A stretch of 64,000 nucleotides of DNA from Burkholderiaceae bacterium (GCA_022843955.1 JALHMQ010000025.1:1-64000), one strand, 5' to 3'; positions 1 through 9,398 are shown, counted from the stretch's first letter. A program made the numbers and translations. Notes: generated by a model not told the origin, from the sequence alone.

Positions 1-558
1 CCGCGCGCCGGCACGCCGCCAGCCACGCTCGCCGAGGCCACCGCCGTGCGCGACGCGCTGCGCGCTGCCCACGCACAGCGCACTGCGGCCGCCGGCGACC
101 GCGCCACGTCCGAGGAACAGCAATCCCTGCAGCGCCTGCTGTTCCGGCTGCGTCGCGAAGGACTGATCGACGGCAAGCAGGCCGATGCTGCGCACGCCCG
201 CCATCGGCGCGTGCCGATGGCCGTGGCCGCCGCCGTCCTCACGCTCGGCCTGGCCATCACGCTCGTCGGTCCCGGCTTGTGGCACGGCGGCGAAGAGGAA
301 CCGGTGCTGCGCAGCGGCGGCGCGGTGCAAGTGATCGAGAGCGACGACGTTGCTGCCACGGTGCTGAAGATCGAAACGGCGCTCAAGGCGGCGGGCGCGG
401 CGGTGGCAGTGACCGATCTGGGCAATGGCGCCCGCGAGGTGGCCGCCACGGTGCCGGCCGAGCGCCGCGATGCTGCCGCCGCAGCACTCGCGCCGCTCGG
501 CATCCAGCCGCCCGGCCCGGACGGCGCGCTGCGCATCGAAGTACGGGCAAAACCGTGA
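1..558 (+). CDS. Partial small membrane-anchored protein, function unknown
   Basis: The frame is open from the first base of the window, so the true start lies upstream; the stop is TGA at 556-558. The visible part begins with a charged, Arg/Ala-rich segment of about 65 residues. One hydrophobic segment follows (MAVAAAVLTLGLAITLVGPG), predicting a single membrane pass. After it comes a periplasmic-looking tail of about 90 residues ending EVRAKP. The charged-cytoplasmic, one-TM, exported-tail layout resembles anti-sigma-like or FecR-like membrane proteins that often precede CHAT genes, but no motif settles it. It is co-directional with the CHAT sequences that follow, which suggests one transcription unit. 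I do not recognise a named family. Confidence 0.55.
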   Translation, partial: PRAGTPPATLAEATAVRDALRAAHAQRTAAAGDRATSEEQQSLQRLLFRLRREGLIDGKQADAAHARHRRVPMAVAAAVLTLGLAITLVGPGLWHGGEEEPVLRSGGAVQVIESDDVAATVLKIETALKAAGAAVAVTDLGNGAREVAATVPAERRDAAAAALAPLGIQPPGPDGALRIEVRAKP

Positions 559-596
559 GCACCCGCAGGACAACGTCGTCGCTCGGGCGGCGCCCG

Positions 597-862
597 CTCG
601 GCTGTGCGCTGGTGGCGCAGCGACAGGGCACCAGCGCCGTGCTTGCGACGCTGTGGCCGGTGGCTGACGGCAGCACCGGCCGCTTCATGCAACTTGTGTA
701 TGCCGGGCGGCAGGCCGATGAGACGCTGCCCAAGGGCGACGCGCTGCGCCGCGCGCAGCTGACTTCCCGCGCGGCGAGGGTGGCGGCAGCAAGCAGCGCG
801 ACGCAAAGCTTGCCCACCCGTCCTACTGGGCGCCATACATGCTGATGGGGAACTGGTTATGA
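597..862 (+). pseudogene. Decayed 3' copy of the downstream CHAT-domain gene
   Basis: Codons from about 597 encode a close copy of the last ~85 residues of the intact protein at 859-3825: AVLATLWPVAD and STGRFMQ are shared, then a degraded stretch, then KLAHP, WAPY and LMGNWL before TGA at 860-862. The match switches frame between about 755 and 812, so the fragment cannot be read through. No CHAT sequence precedes 597: the catalytic His and Cys blocks are absent. The fragment's TGA overlaps the ATG of the intact gene (ATGA, 859-862). This is most simply what remains of an upstream tandem paralogue after an internal deletion and a frameshift. Confidence 0.8.
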
Positions 863-3825
863 GCGACACAGAGGCATGCAGCAGCGTGCTGTTCGGTGCG
901 GCGGCACGGCGACTGCGAATGCTCGTCATCGCCGTCACCGCGGGCGTGGTGCTGCCGCCGGCCGTGGTGGCGCAAGGGGTCACCCAGCCCACGGCATCGA
1001 CGACGGTCGAAGCGCCGCTGCTCGACGCGGTGCGTGTCGCCCGCGCCGCCCCCGGCGAGCACGAAGCCGCCCTGCGCCAGGCACTCGATGCGCTCGGCGC
1101 CCACTATGAGAACGGCAACCGGCTGAAGGACGCGCTTGCGATCCGCCAGGAGCAGGCCGAGATCGAGGAGCGCGTGCTCGGCGGCGCCGGGCCGGACTTC
1201 GCCTCCACGCTGAGCAAGGTCGCGGCGCTGCGGCGCGAACTCGGCGACCTGCGCGGCGCGCTGGCCGACAACGAGCGCGTGCTTGCCCTGTACCGCGCCG
1301 CCCGCGCCGGCGACGACCGCGATGTTGCCAAGGCGCTCAACGAGGTGGCGTTCACCTATCGCCAGATGGGCGAGTACGCCCAGGCGCGCCGCCTGTACGA
1401 GGAATCGATCGCGATGGACGAACGGCTCGGCGGTGAGCCGACGCAGCCGATGGCGATCACGTATCACAACCTCGGGGCCGTGCTGCGCCTGATGGACCAG
1501 CCGGAGGCCGCCCTGGTCCAGATGCAGCGCGCCGCCGAGATCGAGGAGAAGCTCAACGGGCCGGACCACCCCAACATGGCGGTGCGCCACAGCATCACCG
1601 GCCTGATCTACGACGACCTGGGCGAGTACGGCAAGGCGATCGATTTGCTGACCAAGGCGCTCGCGATCAGCGAGAAGGCGCTCGGCCCCGAGCACCGCGT
1701 GATCGCCACCCGCCTGCACAACCTGGCGTCCACGCTGATCTCCGTGGGGCGCAGCGAGGAAGCCTTGGCACTGTCGCAGCGTGCGCTTGCGATCGACGAG
1801 AAGGTCTTTGGCCCGGTGCATGCCAACGTCGCGCTGCGCCTGAACCTCGCCGGGATGGCCTTGCGCAACCTCGGCCGCTATGACGAGGCGCTGCGGTATG
1901 CCGAGCGCGCATTGGCGGTCGGCGAGCAGGCGCTCGGTGCGCAGAATGCCGAAGTCGCGGTGTGGCTGAACAATCTCGCTCAGGTACACCGGTTCCGGCA
2001 GCGCAACGACCTGGCGGTGCCGCTGTTCGAGCAGGCGCTTGCTTTGTACGAGAAGACGGTCGGGCCACGGCACATCCGGCTGGCCGGCTCGCTCAACGGG
2101 CTGGCGGCGGCGCAGTGGGACCTCGGGCAACGCAGCGAGTCTCATGCATCGCTGCTGCGCGCGCTCGGCATCGTCGCCGCCACCGACCGTCCGGAAGTGC
2201 AGTGGCGGGTGCACGCCGCGCTGCGGCGCTCGCATCAGGCGCGCGGCGAAGAGGCGATCTCGATCTTCTGGGGCAAGCAGGCGGTGAACACGGTGCAGTC
2301 GATGCGCGGCCGGCTGCGCGGGCTCGCGCCGGACGTGCAGCGCGCGTTCCTCGACGACAAGCGCGTGCTGTACGTCGCGCTGGCCGACCAGTTGATCGCT
2401 GCCGGGCGCCTGGCCGAGGCGCAGGAAGTGCTGGGCATGCTGAAGGAAGAGGAGCTGTACGACTTCACCGCGCGCAGCGGTGGCGATGCCGATGCGCGCC
2501 AGGGCCGCGCCAGTTTCGTCGGCCCGGCCGAGACCGCGGCGTCTGCGCGCTGGCGTGAGGTCGGCAGCCAGCTCGCCGACTTGGGTCGCGAGTCGGCTGA
2601 ACTGGCGCGCAAGGCGCGGCTCGGCACGCTGACCCCCGACGAGCAGGCACGTCGCCGCCAGATCGATGCCGATCTCGTGCTGGCCAATCAGCGGTTCGAC
2701 CGCTTCCTCGCCGAACTCGGGCGGGAATTCATGGTGGCCGATGCGCGGCGCGCGGAGGAGTTCGGCAGCCGCCAGCTCAAGAATCTCGTGGTGCTGCAGG
2801 ACGTGCTGGCCGAGCTCGGACGCGACACCGTGCTGCTGCACTACGTCGTCACCGGCAGCCGCGTCGCGATCATCGTCACCACCGCCGACGTGCAGATCGC
2901 GCGCGAGACGCGCGTTGCTGCGGCCGATCTGAACCGCAAGGTGCTCGCGTTTCGTCAGGCGCTGGCGCAGCGCGGTGACGTGCGGCCGCTGGCGCGCGAA
3001 CTGTATGGACTGCTGATCGCGCCTGTCGCCGCGGATCTGAAGCAGGCCAAGGCCCGCACACTGATGCTGTCGCTCGACGGCACCTTGCGCTACCTGCCGT
3101 TCGCCGCCCTGCACGACGGCAAGCGCTGGCTGGTGGAGGACTATCGGCTCGCCATCTACACCGAGGCAGCGCGGGCCCAGTTGACGCGCCGGCCGCAGCG
3201 CGACTGGTCGATGACCGGCTTGGGCGTCACGCGCGCGGTGCCGGGCTTCGCACCGTTGCCCGCGGTGCGCGCCGAGCTCGAAGGCGTGCGCCGGTCGCTC
3301 GTGCGTGGCGAGGTGTTTCTCGACGAGCAGTTCACCGCCGAGCGACTGCGCGACACCCTGGCCGGGGCGCCGTCGGTGATGCACATTGCCAGCCACTTCC
3401 AGTTCAAGCCCGGCACCTTCGCCAACTCGTTCCTGCTGCTGGGCGATGGTGGCCGTCTCACGCTGCAGCAGATCCGCGACCGCCGGCTGCGTTTTTCCAG
3501 CATCGACCTGCTCACCCTGTCGGCCTGCGATACCGCGATGGGCGGCGGCCAAGACGAGACCGGCGCCGAGGTGGAAGGCTTCGGCGCGCTGGCGCAACAG
3601 CAGGGCGCGCACGCGGTGCTCGCCACGCTGTGGCCGGTGGCCGACCAGAGCACCGGGCGCTTCATGCAGGCGCTGTACGGCCGCCGCCAGGCCGATGCCA
3701 CGGTCACCAAGGCCGAGGCGCTGCGCCAGGCGCAGCTCGGCTTCCTGCGTGCCGGCAAGGCTGATGCCAAGCTCGCGCACCCGTTCTTCTGGGCGCCGTA
3801 TGTGTTGATGGGGAACTGGCTGTAA
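859..3825 (+). CDS. TPR-repeat CHAT-domain (caspase-like) protein
   Basis: A 988-residue protein. An N-terminal hydrophobic segment (residues ~15-40, ending near VVAQG) looks like a signal sequence or anchor. Residues ~75-450 are kinesin-light-chain-type tetratricopeptide repeats with recurring A-L-x-I-x-E-K and H-N-L-A patterns. A linker leads to a C-terminal CHAT domain (~residues 650-988). The CHAT catalytic dyad is visible: His846 in HIASH and Cys890 in LSACDTA. CHAT proteins are peptidases of the caspase/gingipain clan; TPR-CHAT proteins occur in regulated-proteolysis and stress or defence modules, but the substrate cannot be read from sequence. ATG 859 overlaps the stop of the decayed paralogue. 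No adaptor, gasdermin or CRISPR partner is visible, so a defence role is only possible. ATG 919 is a possible alternative start. Confidence 0.9.
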   Translation: MSDTEACSSVLFGAAARRLRMLVIAVTAGVVLPPAVVAQGVTQPTASTTVEAPLLDAVRVARAAPGEHEAALRQALDALGAHYENGNRLKDALAIRQEQAEIEERVLGGAGPDFASTLSKVAALRRELGDLRGALADNERVLALYRAARAGDDRDVAKALNEVAFTYRQMGEYAQARRLYEESIAMDERLGGEPTQPMAITYHNLGAVLRLMDQPEAALVQMQRAAEIEEKLNGPDHPNMAVRHSITGLIYDDLGEYGKAIDLLTKALAISEKALGPEHRVIATRLHNLASTLISVGRSEEALALSQRALAIDEKVFGPVHANVALRLNLAGMALRNLGRYDEALRYAERALAVGEQALGAQNAEVAVWLNNLAQVHRFRQRNDLAVPLFEQALALYEKTVGPRHIRLAGSLNGLAAAQWDLGQRSESHASLLRALGIVAATDRPEVQWRVHAALRRSHQARGEEAISIFWGKQAVNTVQSMRGRLRGLAPDVQRAFLDDKRVLYVALADQLIAAGRLAEAQEVLGMLKEEELYDFTARSGGDADARQGRASFVGPAETAASARWREVGSQLADLGRESAELARKARLGTLTPDEQARRRQIDADLVLANQRFDRFLAELGREFMVADARRAEEFGSRQLKNLVVLQDVLAELGRDTVLLHYVVTGSRVAIIVTTADVQIARETRVAAADLNRKVLAFRQALAQRGDVRPLARELYGLLIAPVAADLKQAKARTLMLSLDGTLRYLPFAALHDGKRWLVEDYRLAIYTEAARAQLTRRPQRDWSMTGLGVTRAVPGFAPLPAVRAELEGVRRSLVRGEVFLDEQFTAERLRDTLAGAPSVMHIASHFQFKPGTFANSFLLLGDGGRLTLQQIRDRRLRFSSIDLLTLSACDTAMGGGQDETGAEVEGFGALAQQQGAHAVLATLWPVADQSTGRFMQALYGRRQADATVTKAEALRQAQLGFLRAGKADAKLAHPFFWAPYVLMGNWL

Positions 3826-3893
3826 TTGGTCGTCGCACGTCGACCAGGTTGGCGGCGACACAACAAGCACAGCAACGTCGCCTCGCGGCCGCT

Positions 3894-5408
3894 TCACTCA
3901 CCTTCAAAGCGAACGCACCCGCGGCAGCCGAGTTCATGCTCCAGTAGATGCCGGCGCCGCTTGAGGTCGGATCTGAACTCGTCGTGCACGCCAGTCAGTA
4001 CGACATTGCTGACCGGTCGACCCGCCGCAATGTCGCGCCGAGCGCCAGCGACAGCTTCCTGCCACGCCGCTTCCGTCCGCTGTTGGCTGTGTGGCCAGAT
4101 GGCCGGCATGTGATTGAAAACGAACAGTGCGGTGCCGATCACCGACCAGCCGGCCGCGATGCCGGCCAGCGGCACCACCCCCTTGAGCACCCCGCGCGGC
4201 ACCAACAGCAGACAGGCCGCGCCCAGCATGAAGAGGAAAAACGCCGGAAACACCACATAGCGGCTGCCGATCAGGAACGGCATGATTGCCGCCGGGTCGC
4301 CGACCATGCGCAGCCGGAAGGTGATGAGCGCCAGGTAGATCAGCAGCGCCAGCAGCGGGAACGCAAGCAGCGCGAAAGCCATCAGGACCTGGCGCGTGCC
4401 GGTCGTGCGATAGCGTTGCGCCAGGGAACCCAGCACGACAAGGCTGGCAAGCAGCAGCGCAGCGCCGAGCACAATGTCGGCGTCGCCATGGCTCAGATCC
4501 GGCCATGGCATGCCGCCGCGCGCCCACAACGCGCGCGCTCCCGCGTACAACGAGCCATAGAACAGCCATGCGAATCGGCGCAGGTTGTCCCGGAACGTCA
4601 GCGGTACCGGATCTGTCGGTACATCGCTGCCGATCATCCACAAGCCATGTACGGCTGTGAGCACGAAGAAGACCGCAATCAGCGCTGCGAGACGGCGCTG
4701 GGTGGCGACATCGATCTCACCGGCGTCCCGCATCAGCCAGACGGCCACGGCGCCCGTGAGCAACGCGCTGCCGCTGACCGCGGCACCGATGCCGAACACG
4801 TGCATCGTGGCGTAGGCAAGCAGCAGGTATGCAGCGAAGACAGTCGGTGTACGGAGGTCTATAAACCGCATGAGCGTGCATGCAGCGGCTGCCGTCAGCG
4901 TCAGCATCGCCAGTTGCAGCACCATGAAGGGCCACATCACCAGATCGATCATGCGGGGCGCGCAAAGCAGGAAGACGGCTCCGGCGACGCCGGTGGCCCA
5001 TGAAGCGAAACGCGTCATCCCCGCCGCCCGCGCGCTCAGTGAGACAAGCACACCGGCCGCCGCGCCGAGCAAGCCGCAGGCAAGCATCTGGCGCCAGAAC
5101 CACGCGCTCTCGTTGGAACCGAAGCGCTTCGCCTGGAGCAGTTCCGCGAGGAAGGCGAGCGGCGTGAAGTGACCGTTGTACGAGCGCAGCATGTGCGTCG
5201 CAATGAAGCCGCTCTGCTGCTCCGGGCTCGCAAAGGCCATCTCGAGATACAGGCCCGACTCGGCGTTGAGGAACAGCACGTGAATGCCGAGGCTGCGACA
5301 GTAGATGCCAAACAGCACCGTGATGCCAATGACACATAGCAACAGGACAGCGCCATCGCGCGCCGCACCGCGCATCCTGCGCCGCACCTCTTCGAGCCGC
5401 ATCCACAT
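3894..5408 (-). CDS. Polytopic inner-membrane protein, possibly GT-C-like
   Basis: A 504-residue protein with about 10-12 hydrophobic segments spread over its whole length, starting with one at residues ~20-40. The first extracytoplasmic loop contains HMLRSYNGHFTP, and acidic residues lie near the first membrane exit. That arrangement is reminiscent of GT-C glycosyltransferases and similar uncharacterised membrane proteins, but I see no decisive motif. It ends in a short Arg/Cys-rich cytoplasmic tail (ELGCRGCVRF). It is transcribed toward the CHAT gene (convergent, 68-bp gap) and is separated by 141 bp from the hydrolase gene upstream, so it is probably its own unit. Confidence 0.65.
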   Translation of the reverse strand: MWMRLEEVRRRMRGAARDGAVLLLCVIGITVLFGIYCRSLGIHVLFLNAESGLYLEMAFASPEQQSGFIATHMLRSYNGHFTPLAFLAELLQAKRFGSNESAWFWRQMLACGLLGAAAGVLVSLSARAAGMTRFASWATGVAGAVFLLCAPRMIDLVMWPFMVLQLAMLTLTAAAACTLMRFIDLRTPTVFAAYLLLAYATMHVFGIGAAVSGSALLTGAVAVWLMRDAGEIDVATQRRLAALIAVFFVLTAVHGLWMIGSDVPTDPVPLTFRDNLRRFAWLFYGSLYAGARALWARGGMPWPDLSHGDADIVLGAALLLASLVVLGSLAQRYRTTGTRQVLMAFALLAFPLLALLIYLALITFRLRMVGDPAAIMPFLIGSRYVVFPAFFLFMLGAACLLLVPRGVLKGVVPLAGIAAGWSVIGTALFVFNHMPAIWPHSQQRTEAAWQEAVAGARRDIAAGRPVSNVVLTGVHDEFRSDLKRRRHLLEHELGCRGCVRFEGE

Positions 5409-5549
5409 GTCTTTTGCTTCGCAAGACCAACCTGCGCCACCCCGGTGGGCAGCACTGCTAGCCTAGCCAGCGAGCGGGTCCTTGCGAGTGACGGAGCTAC
5501 GTAAGTCAATCCAGGCGGGCTCGGCCCGTGCCGCGTCTTTCGCGCGCAG

Positions 5550-6311
5550 TCAGACGACCCGCGGCAGCGGCGCACGATCGAGCATCGCCTCCCAGATCTG
5601 CAACCACGGCGCCCAGGTGTGACCGCCCGGCGCGACGAACAGGCGCTCGCGCGGCAGCAGGTCGCCGAGCATCCGATTCTTCTGAGCAAAGCCGTCGGCC
5701 TCGCCATAGCCCAGGTAAAGATCCGGTCGCTGCAGATCGGGCCGGCCATAGCCTTGCAGCCAGGTCAGCAGGCGGCGCGAGAAGTCACGCTCGGCCATCG
5801 GCTGCGGCGGCCGCCAACTGCGCAGTCCGCCGGCGGCCAGCACTTCGTCGATGACGTCGCGCTCGGCCAAAAACGGCGCGATCGCAAGCACGCCGTCGAC
5901 CCGCGGGCGCGCCACGCCGTCGGCATCGGAGGCGTACAGCAGCGAGCCGAGCCCGCCGAGCGAAATGCCGGCCAGCCACACGGCGTCGTAGCCGCGCGTG
6001 CGCGCCGGCGCGATCACGTCGACATGCAACCGCTCGAGCACCACGCGCTGGCGGAAGTAGCCGACATGCGCATCGGCCACGATCACATCGACGGCCAGCG
6101 CACGCTCGCGCACGCGTCGCACGAAACCCTGCCGCACGATATCGGCCGGCACCTCCTGCGCGCCGGGCAGGAACACGAGCAGCGCGCGCGGCCCGCGCGT
6201 CGGCGGCGCGCGGTCCTCGATCGCCAGCATCGGCGCGCGCACCGGACGCAGCAGCGTGCAGCCGGTCAGGGCCAGCGGTGCGGCGGCAAGCAGGCGACGT
6301 CGATCGACCAT
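5550..6311 (-). CDS. Alpha/beta-hydrolase-like putative lipoprotein
   Basis: The start chosen is the ATG at 6311 because it is followed by VDRRRLLAAAPLALTGC: basic residues, a short hydrophobic stretch and a lipobox (LTGC). The mature protein (about 235 residues) has the alpha/beta-hydrolase pattern: LLVFLPGA on an early strand, the nucleophile elbow GISLGG with Ser, an acid in GYGEADGF, and a late His in PGGHTWAPW. It is therefore probably a lipid-anchored esterase or hydrolase acting in the periplasm. It lies directly downstream of pldA (41-bp gap, same strand), which hints at a shared role in envelope lipid handling. The substrate is unknown. Confidence 0.75.
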   Translation of the reverse strand: MVDRRRLLAAAPLALTGCTLLRPVRAPMLAIEDRAPPTRGPRALLVFLPGAQEVPADIVRQGFVRRVRERALAVDVIVADAHVGYFRQRVVLERLHVDVIAPARTRGYDAVWLAGISLGGLGSLLYASDADGVARPRVDGVLAIAPFLAERDVIDEVLAAGGLRSWRPPQPMAERDFSRRLLTWLQGYGRPDLQRPDLYLGYGEADGFAQKNRMLGDLLPRERLFVAPGGHTWAPWLQIWEAMLDRAPLPRVV

Positions 6312-6352
6312 GGCAACTTTGGCGCGCAGCAAGCGCGATGAACGCAAGTCTG

Positions 6353-7465
6353 TCAGAACTGGAACAGCGACACGCCCAGGCCCACGCGCGACTGCCGATG
6401 GTTGTAGTCGATCAGCGTCTCGCCGTACCCGTGGAACAGTTGCAGCTGCCAGCGCAGGCCGGCGGGCTGCGCGCCATTGAGCGGATAGGTGAGGTCCAGC
6501 TGGACCGAGCCACGCGACAGCGAATGAAAGCTGGCACGCCAGGTGAGTATCGCGGTGGCAAGTCCGGGCAACCAGTTCGCTACAAGATCGGCGCGACCGG
6601 TGTAATCGGTCAGATCCGGGTTGTCGCCGGGACCGTCGCGCAGCACGCGCTGATTCAGGCGCAGCAGCAGGCTCAGGTCATCGCGTTCGACCGCCGTCGC
6701 CACGTACACGCGGTTCCAGCTGCGCGACAGCGGATCCGACAGGCCGTTGGACTCATGCGCGATCCCCAGTTGCACCAGCTTCCACTGCCAGCCGGCACCG
6801 AGTGCCTGCGCGCGTGGCGCCACCGGCAGCACCCAGATCGCTTCCGGCTGATGGTCGGTGGTGCGAAACGGTGCCGAGTCCTCGCGGTTCCACGGCTGCG
6901 CCACCGACCGCTGGGTGTAGGCGAACCAGACGTCGGCGCCATCGACCAGCACGTTGCGCGCGACCTTGGCACGCAGCGACAGCTGCAGCTTGGCTTCGAG
7001 CGGACCATAGCCGGCGAAGGCGCTGCCTGCTGTCTGCGTGGGACTGCGCGGGTAGCGGTTGATCGACGACGTGTAGTGCACGCCGAGCAGGTAGTTCGGC
7101 AGATAAGTCTTGACGATGTAGGTGCCGCGCTTGTCGTCTTCGTCCAGCTCCCAGAAGCGCGACAGCAGCGAGTATTTGGGCACGCGGCGTGTGGGGTCGG
7201 CCAGCGTAGACGGCGGCACAGCCGGCGCGGGCGCCGGCGCCGGGCGAAACGCGCGGTCGTAGCAGGCCAGGCGCAGGCGGTCGTCGTTCTCCGCCGCACA
7301 GCGGGCGCCGAGATCGCTGCCGTTGCCGTTGTCACCGGCGGCGCCGGCGATGCGCCAGGTACAGGCCAGCAGCAACACGGCGCCCCGCGCCAGGCGCCAC
7401 CGCCCGCGATGAGTCACTCCCGATAAGGGACTCCCTGCTCGGTCATTGCGTCGTGGCTCACGCAT
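6353..7465 (-). CDS. pldA: Outer-membrane phospholipase A (PldA)
   Basis: A 370-residue protein with an N-terminal signal-like segment (residues ~25-45), a Cys/Arg-rich stretch (RLRLACYDRAF) and a C-terminal beta-barrel ending in Phe. The PldA active site is present: H237 and S239 in GIAHESNG and N251 in RSWNR. The H-to-S (+2) and S-to-N (+12) spacings match H142/S144/N156 of E. coli OmpLA. The enzyme hydrolyses acyl ester bonds of phospholipids misplaced in the outer leaflet and is calcium-dependent as a dimer. It is followed by the putative lipoprotein hydrolase and is separated from tauY by 127 bp. Confidence 0.92.
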   Translation of the reverse strand: MREPRRNDRAGSPLSGVTHRGRWRLARGAVLLLACTWRIAGAAGDNGNGSDLGARCAAENDDRLRLACYDRAFRPAPAPAPAVPPSTLADPTRRVPKYSLLSRFWELDEDDKRGTYIVKTYLPNYLLGVHYTSSINRYPRSPTQTAGSAFAGYGPLEAKLQLSLRAKVARNVLVDGADVWFAYTQRSVAQPWNREDSAPFRTTDHQPEAIWVLPVAPRAQALGAGWQWKLVQLGIAHESNGLSDPLSRSWNRVYVATAVERDDLSLLLRLNQRVLRDGPGDNPDLTDYTGRADLVANWLPGLATAILTWRASFHSLSRGSVQLDLTYPLNGAQPAGLRWQLQLFHGYGETLIDYNHRQSRVGLGVSLFQF

Positions 7466-7592
7466 CCACGCCTGCCTCGCCAGCTTCGATGAGGCTGTAC
7501 AGGCAAGTCAGACGGCAGCACTCGCGCCGCATCGCGTCGATCGGCGCCGGGTGATCCTTACGCGCACCGACGCAGCAGCACGCCTGCGCGGA

Positions 7593-8996
7593 CTACAGCA
7601 GCTCGTCGCGCAGCCAGTACCAGCGATATAGCAGCGACTGGCCGACGCGGCGAAACGGTGCCGCCCAGTGGCCCGGCAGCGGCGAGTCGTAAATGGGCAG
7701 CGTGAACGCGCTGTCGGCCTTGCCGGCGATGCGATCGGCCAGGCGGCGCCCGGCGTGCGCCGAGAACGACACCCCGTTGCCGCCGTAGCCAAGCGCGTAG
7801 AACGCGCGCTGCGCCGGGTCGGGCTGCACGATGCGCGGCATCATGTCGTGGCTGACATCGACCCAGCCCCACCAGGAGTAGTCGATCGGCACGTCCGCCA
7901 GGGGCGGGAACTTGCGCGCCAGGCCGCGCTTGAGCAGCGCCAGGTGGCGCGGGTGCTCGGCGTCGGCGCCGGTGATCGAGCTGCGGCTGCCAATCTGCAC
8001 GCGGCGATCGGGCAGCAGCCGGTAGTAAAAGCGCAGCGTGCGCGTGTCGGTGATGAAGGTGGTCGAGCGGAAGTTGGTGGCGGCCAGTTCGGCGTCGGTC
8101 AGCGGGCGCGTGACCATCGAGTTCGACAGGATCGGCATCACCCGGCTGCGCAGCAGCGGGGACAGCGACTGGCCGGTGTAGCCGCCGGTGCACACGCCCA
8201 CCGCGCGTGCCTTGACCGTGCCGCCGGGCGTGCGCAGCAGATGCATGCCGTTGTGCTGCGTCCAGCCGATCACCGGGCTGCCGGTGTGCAGCTTCGCACC
8301 GAGCGCTCGTGCCTTGCGCGCGTAGCCGTAGGCGAGCTTGAGCGGGTGCACGCCCACGCCGTCGGGCTCGAGCAGCGCGCCGGCGGCTTCACGCTCGTCG
8401 CAGTAGTCGCGCCGCAGTTCGTCGGCCGACAGCATCTTCGTCTGGTAGCCGAACACCTCGCGCATCACGCGGCCCTCGTTCTCCAGGAACGCGAGCTTCT
8501 TGGCGCGGTGCGCGACATACAGGTGGCCGCCATGCTGCGCGTCGCAGTCGATCTCGCTGACCAGGCCCTTGAAGGTCTCGAAGCCGGCGCGCAGCTCGGC
8601 GTCCAGCCGCTTGGCGACATCCAGGCCCCAGCGTGCGATCCACTGCGAGCGATACAGCCGACCGCTGGCGTTCTGGCCCTGGCCACCATTGCGACTGGTG
8701 CAGCCCCAGGCGGTGCGATTGGCTTCGAGCACGGTGGCCTTGATCCCATGCTCCTGGGCGAGGAACAACGCTGCCGCCAGCCCCGTGAAGCCGGCGCCGA
8801 TGATGACGACATCGGCATCGATGTCGCCGGTCACCGGGCCATCGTCGGCCGGCGGCGTGCCCGCGGTGGCGACCCAGTAGGTCGGCGCGTAGGCGCGGCC
8901 ACGACCGGGGATGGCATCGACCAGCGGGTCATAGCGCGGGTCGTAGGCGGCGGGGTCGCTTCCTGCGCCGGCCGCGGTGAACGGCAGCGTGCTCAT
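7593..8996 (-). CDS. tauY: Taurine dehydrogenase, large FAD subunit (TauY-like)
   Basis: A 467-residue DadA/OrdL-type FAD oxidoreductase. The dinucleotide-binding motif VVIIGAGFTGLAAAL lies near residue 62, followed by LEA for the ribose contact and CTSRNGGQ. The C-terminal FAD signature GYGGNGVSFSAHAGR is also present. By sequence alone it could be any amine oxidase of this family (PuuB, glycine oxidase). The TauY call rests on the 9-bp spacing to the tauX-like gene and on lying at the end of an operon with a TauABC-type transporter and a MocR regulator. TauXY oxidises taurine to sulfoacetaldehyde and ammonia, passing electrons to cytochrome c; no cytochrome gene is seen here. Confidence 0.78.
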   Translation of the reverse strand: MSTLPFTAAGAGSDPAAYDPRYDPLVDAIPGRGRAYAPTYWVATAGTPPADDGPVTGDIDADVVIIGAGFTGLAAALFLAQEHGIKATVLEANRTAWGCTSRNGGQGQNASGRLYRSQWIARWGLDVAKRLDAELRAGFETFKGLVSEIDCDAQHGGHLYVAHRAKKLAFLENEGRVMREVFGYQTKMLSADELRRDYCDEREAAGALLEPDGVGVHPLKLAYGYARKARALGAKLHTGSPVIGWTQHNGMHLLRTPGGTVKARAVGVCTGGYTGQSLSPLLRSRVMPILSNSMVTRPLTDAELAATNFRSTTFITDTRTLRFYYRLLPDRRVQIGSRSSITGADAEHPRHLALLKRGLARKFPPLADVPIDYSWWGWVDVSHDMMPRIVQPDPAQRAFYALGYGGNGVSFSAHAGRRLADRIAGKADSAFTLPIYDSPLPGHWAAPFRRVGQSLLYRWYWLRDELL

Positions 8997-9005
8997 GGTG
9001 TGTTC

Positions 9006-9398
9006 CTAGGCGCGCGCTGGCAGCCGCGGCCGGTCCTTGCGGAACGCGTTCTTCACCAGGATTTTGCCGTCGCGGAAGGCGAAGAGGTCGACACCGTTGG
9101 CTTCCACCCGCGTGCCGTCGGCCGCGGTGCCGGTGAACGTCCATTCGGACACACCGCGCTCGTCGGCGACGAAGTGCCGCGCACTGCGCCACTGCGCATC
9201 GGGGAAGGTCTGCCAGGCGGCGGCAAACGCCTTGCGCACCGCCTGCGGACCTTCGTGTCGCGCGCCGCAGGCATCCGGCCCGGCGGCGGTCTCGAACACG
9301 CATTCGTCGTGCATGAAGCGCATCAGCGCGTCGACGTCATGCGCGTTCCACGCATCGGCAAAGGCTTGCAGCATGTCGACCGTGACAGGGGTGCTCAT
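9006..9398 (-). CDS. tauX: Taurine dehydrogenase, small subunit (TauX-like, SnoaL fold)
   Basis: A 130-residue protein of the NTF2/SnoaL-like fold: an N-terminal helix with FADAWNAHDVDALM, then HDECVFE and a C-terminal sheet with SEWTFTGTAADG and GVDLFAFRDGKI. These are typical of SnoaL-like polyketide-cyclase/DUF4440 proteins. The small subunit of taurine dehydrogenase belongs to this unusual fold class and is encoded next to tauY, as here. It is co-directional with tauY and very close to it. Without that neighbour it would be called only a SnoaL-like protein. Confidence 0.75.
   Translation of the reverse strand: MSTPVTVDMLQAFADAWNAHDVDALMRFMHDECVFETAAGPDACGARHEGPQAVRKAFAAAWQTFPDAQWRSARHFVADERGVSEWTFTGTAADGTRVEANGVDLFAFRDGKILVKNAFRKDRPRLPARA

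Noticed and set aside
823-3897. Minus-strand open frame of about 1020 codons opposite the CHAT gene
   Set aside because: Its product is full of Arg, Gln and His runs with no domain, and it mirrors the codon pattern of the strongly supported plus-strand TPR-CHAT gene. Long antisense frames are expected at this GC content.
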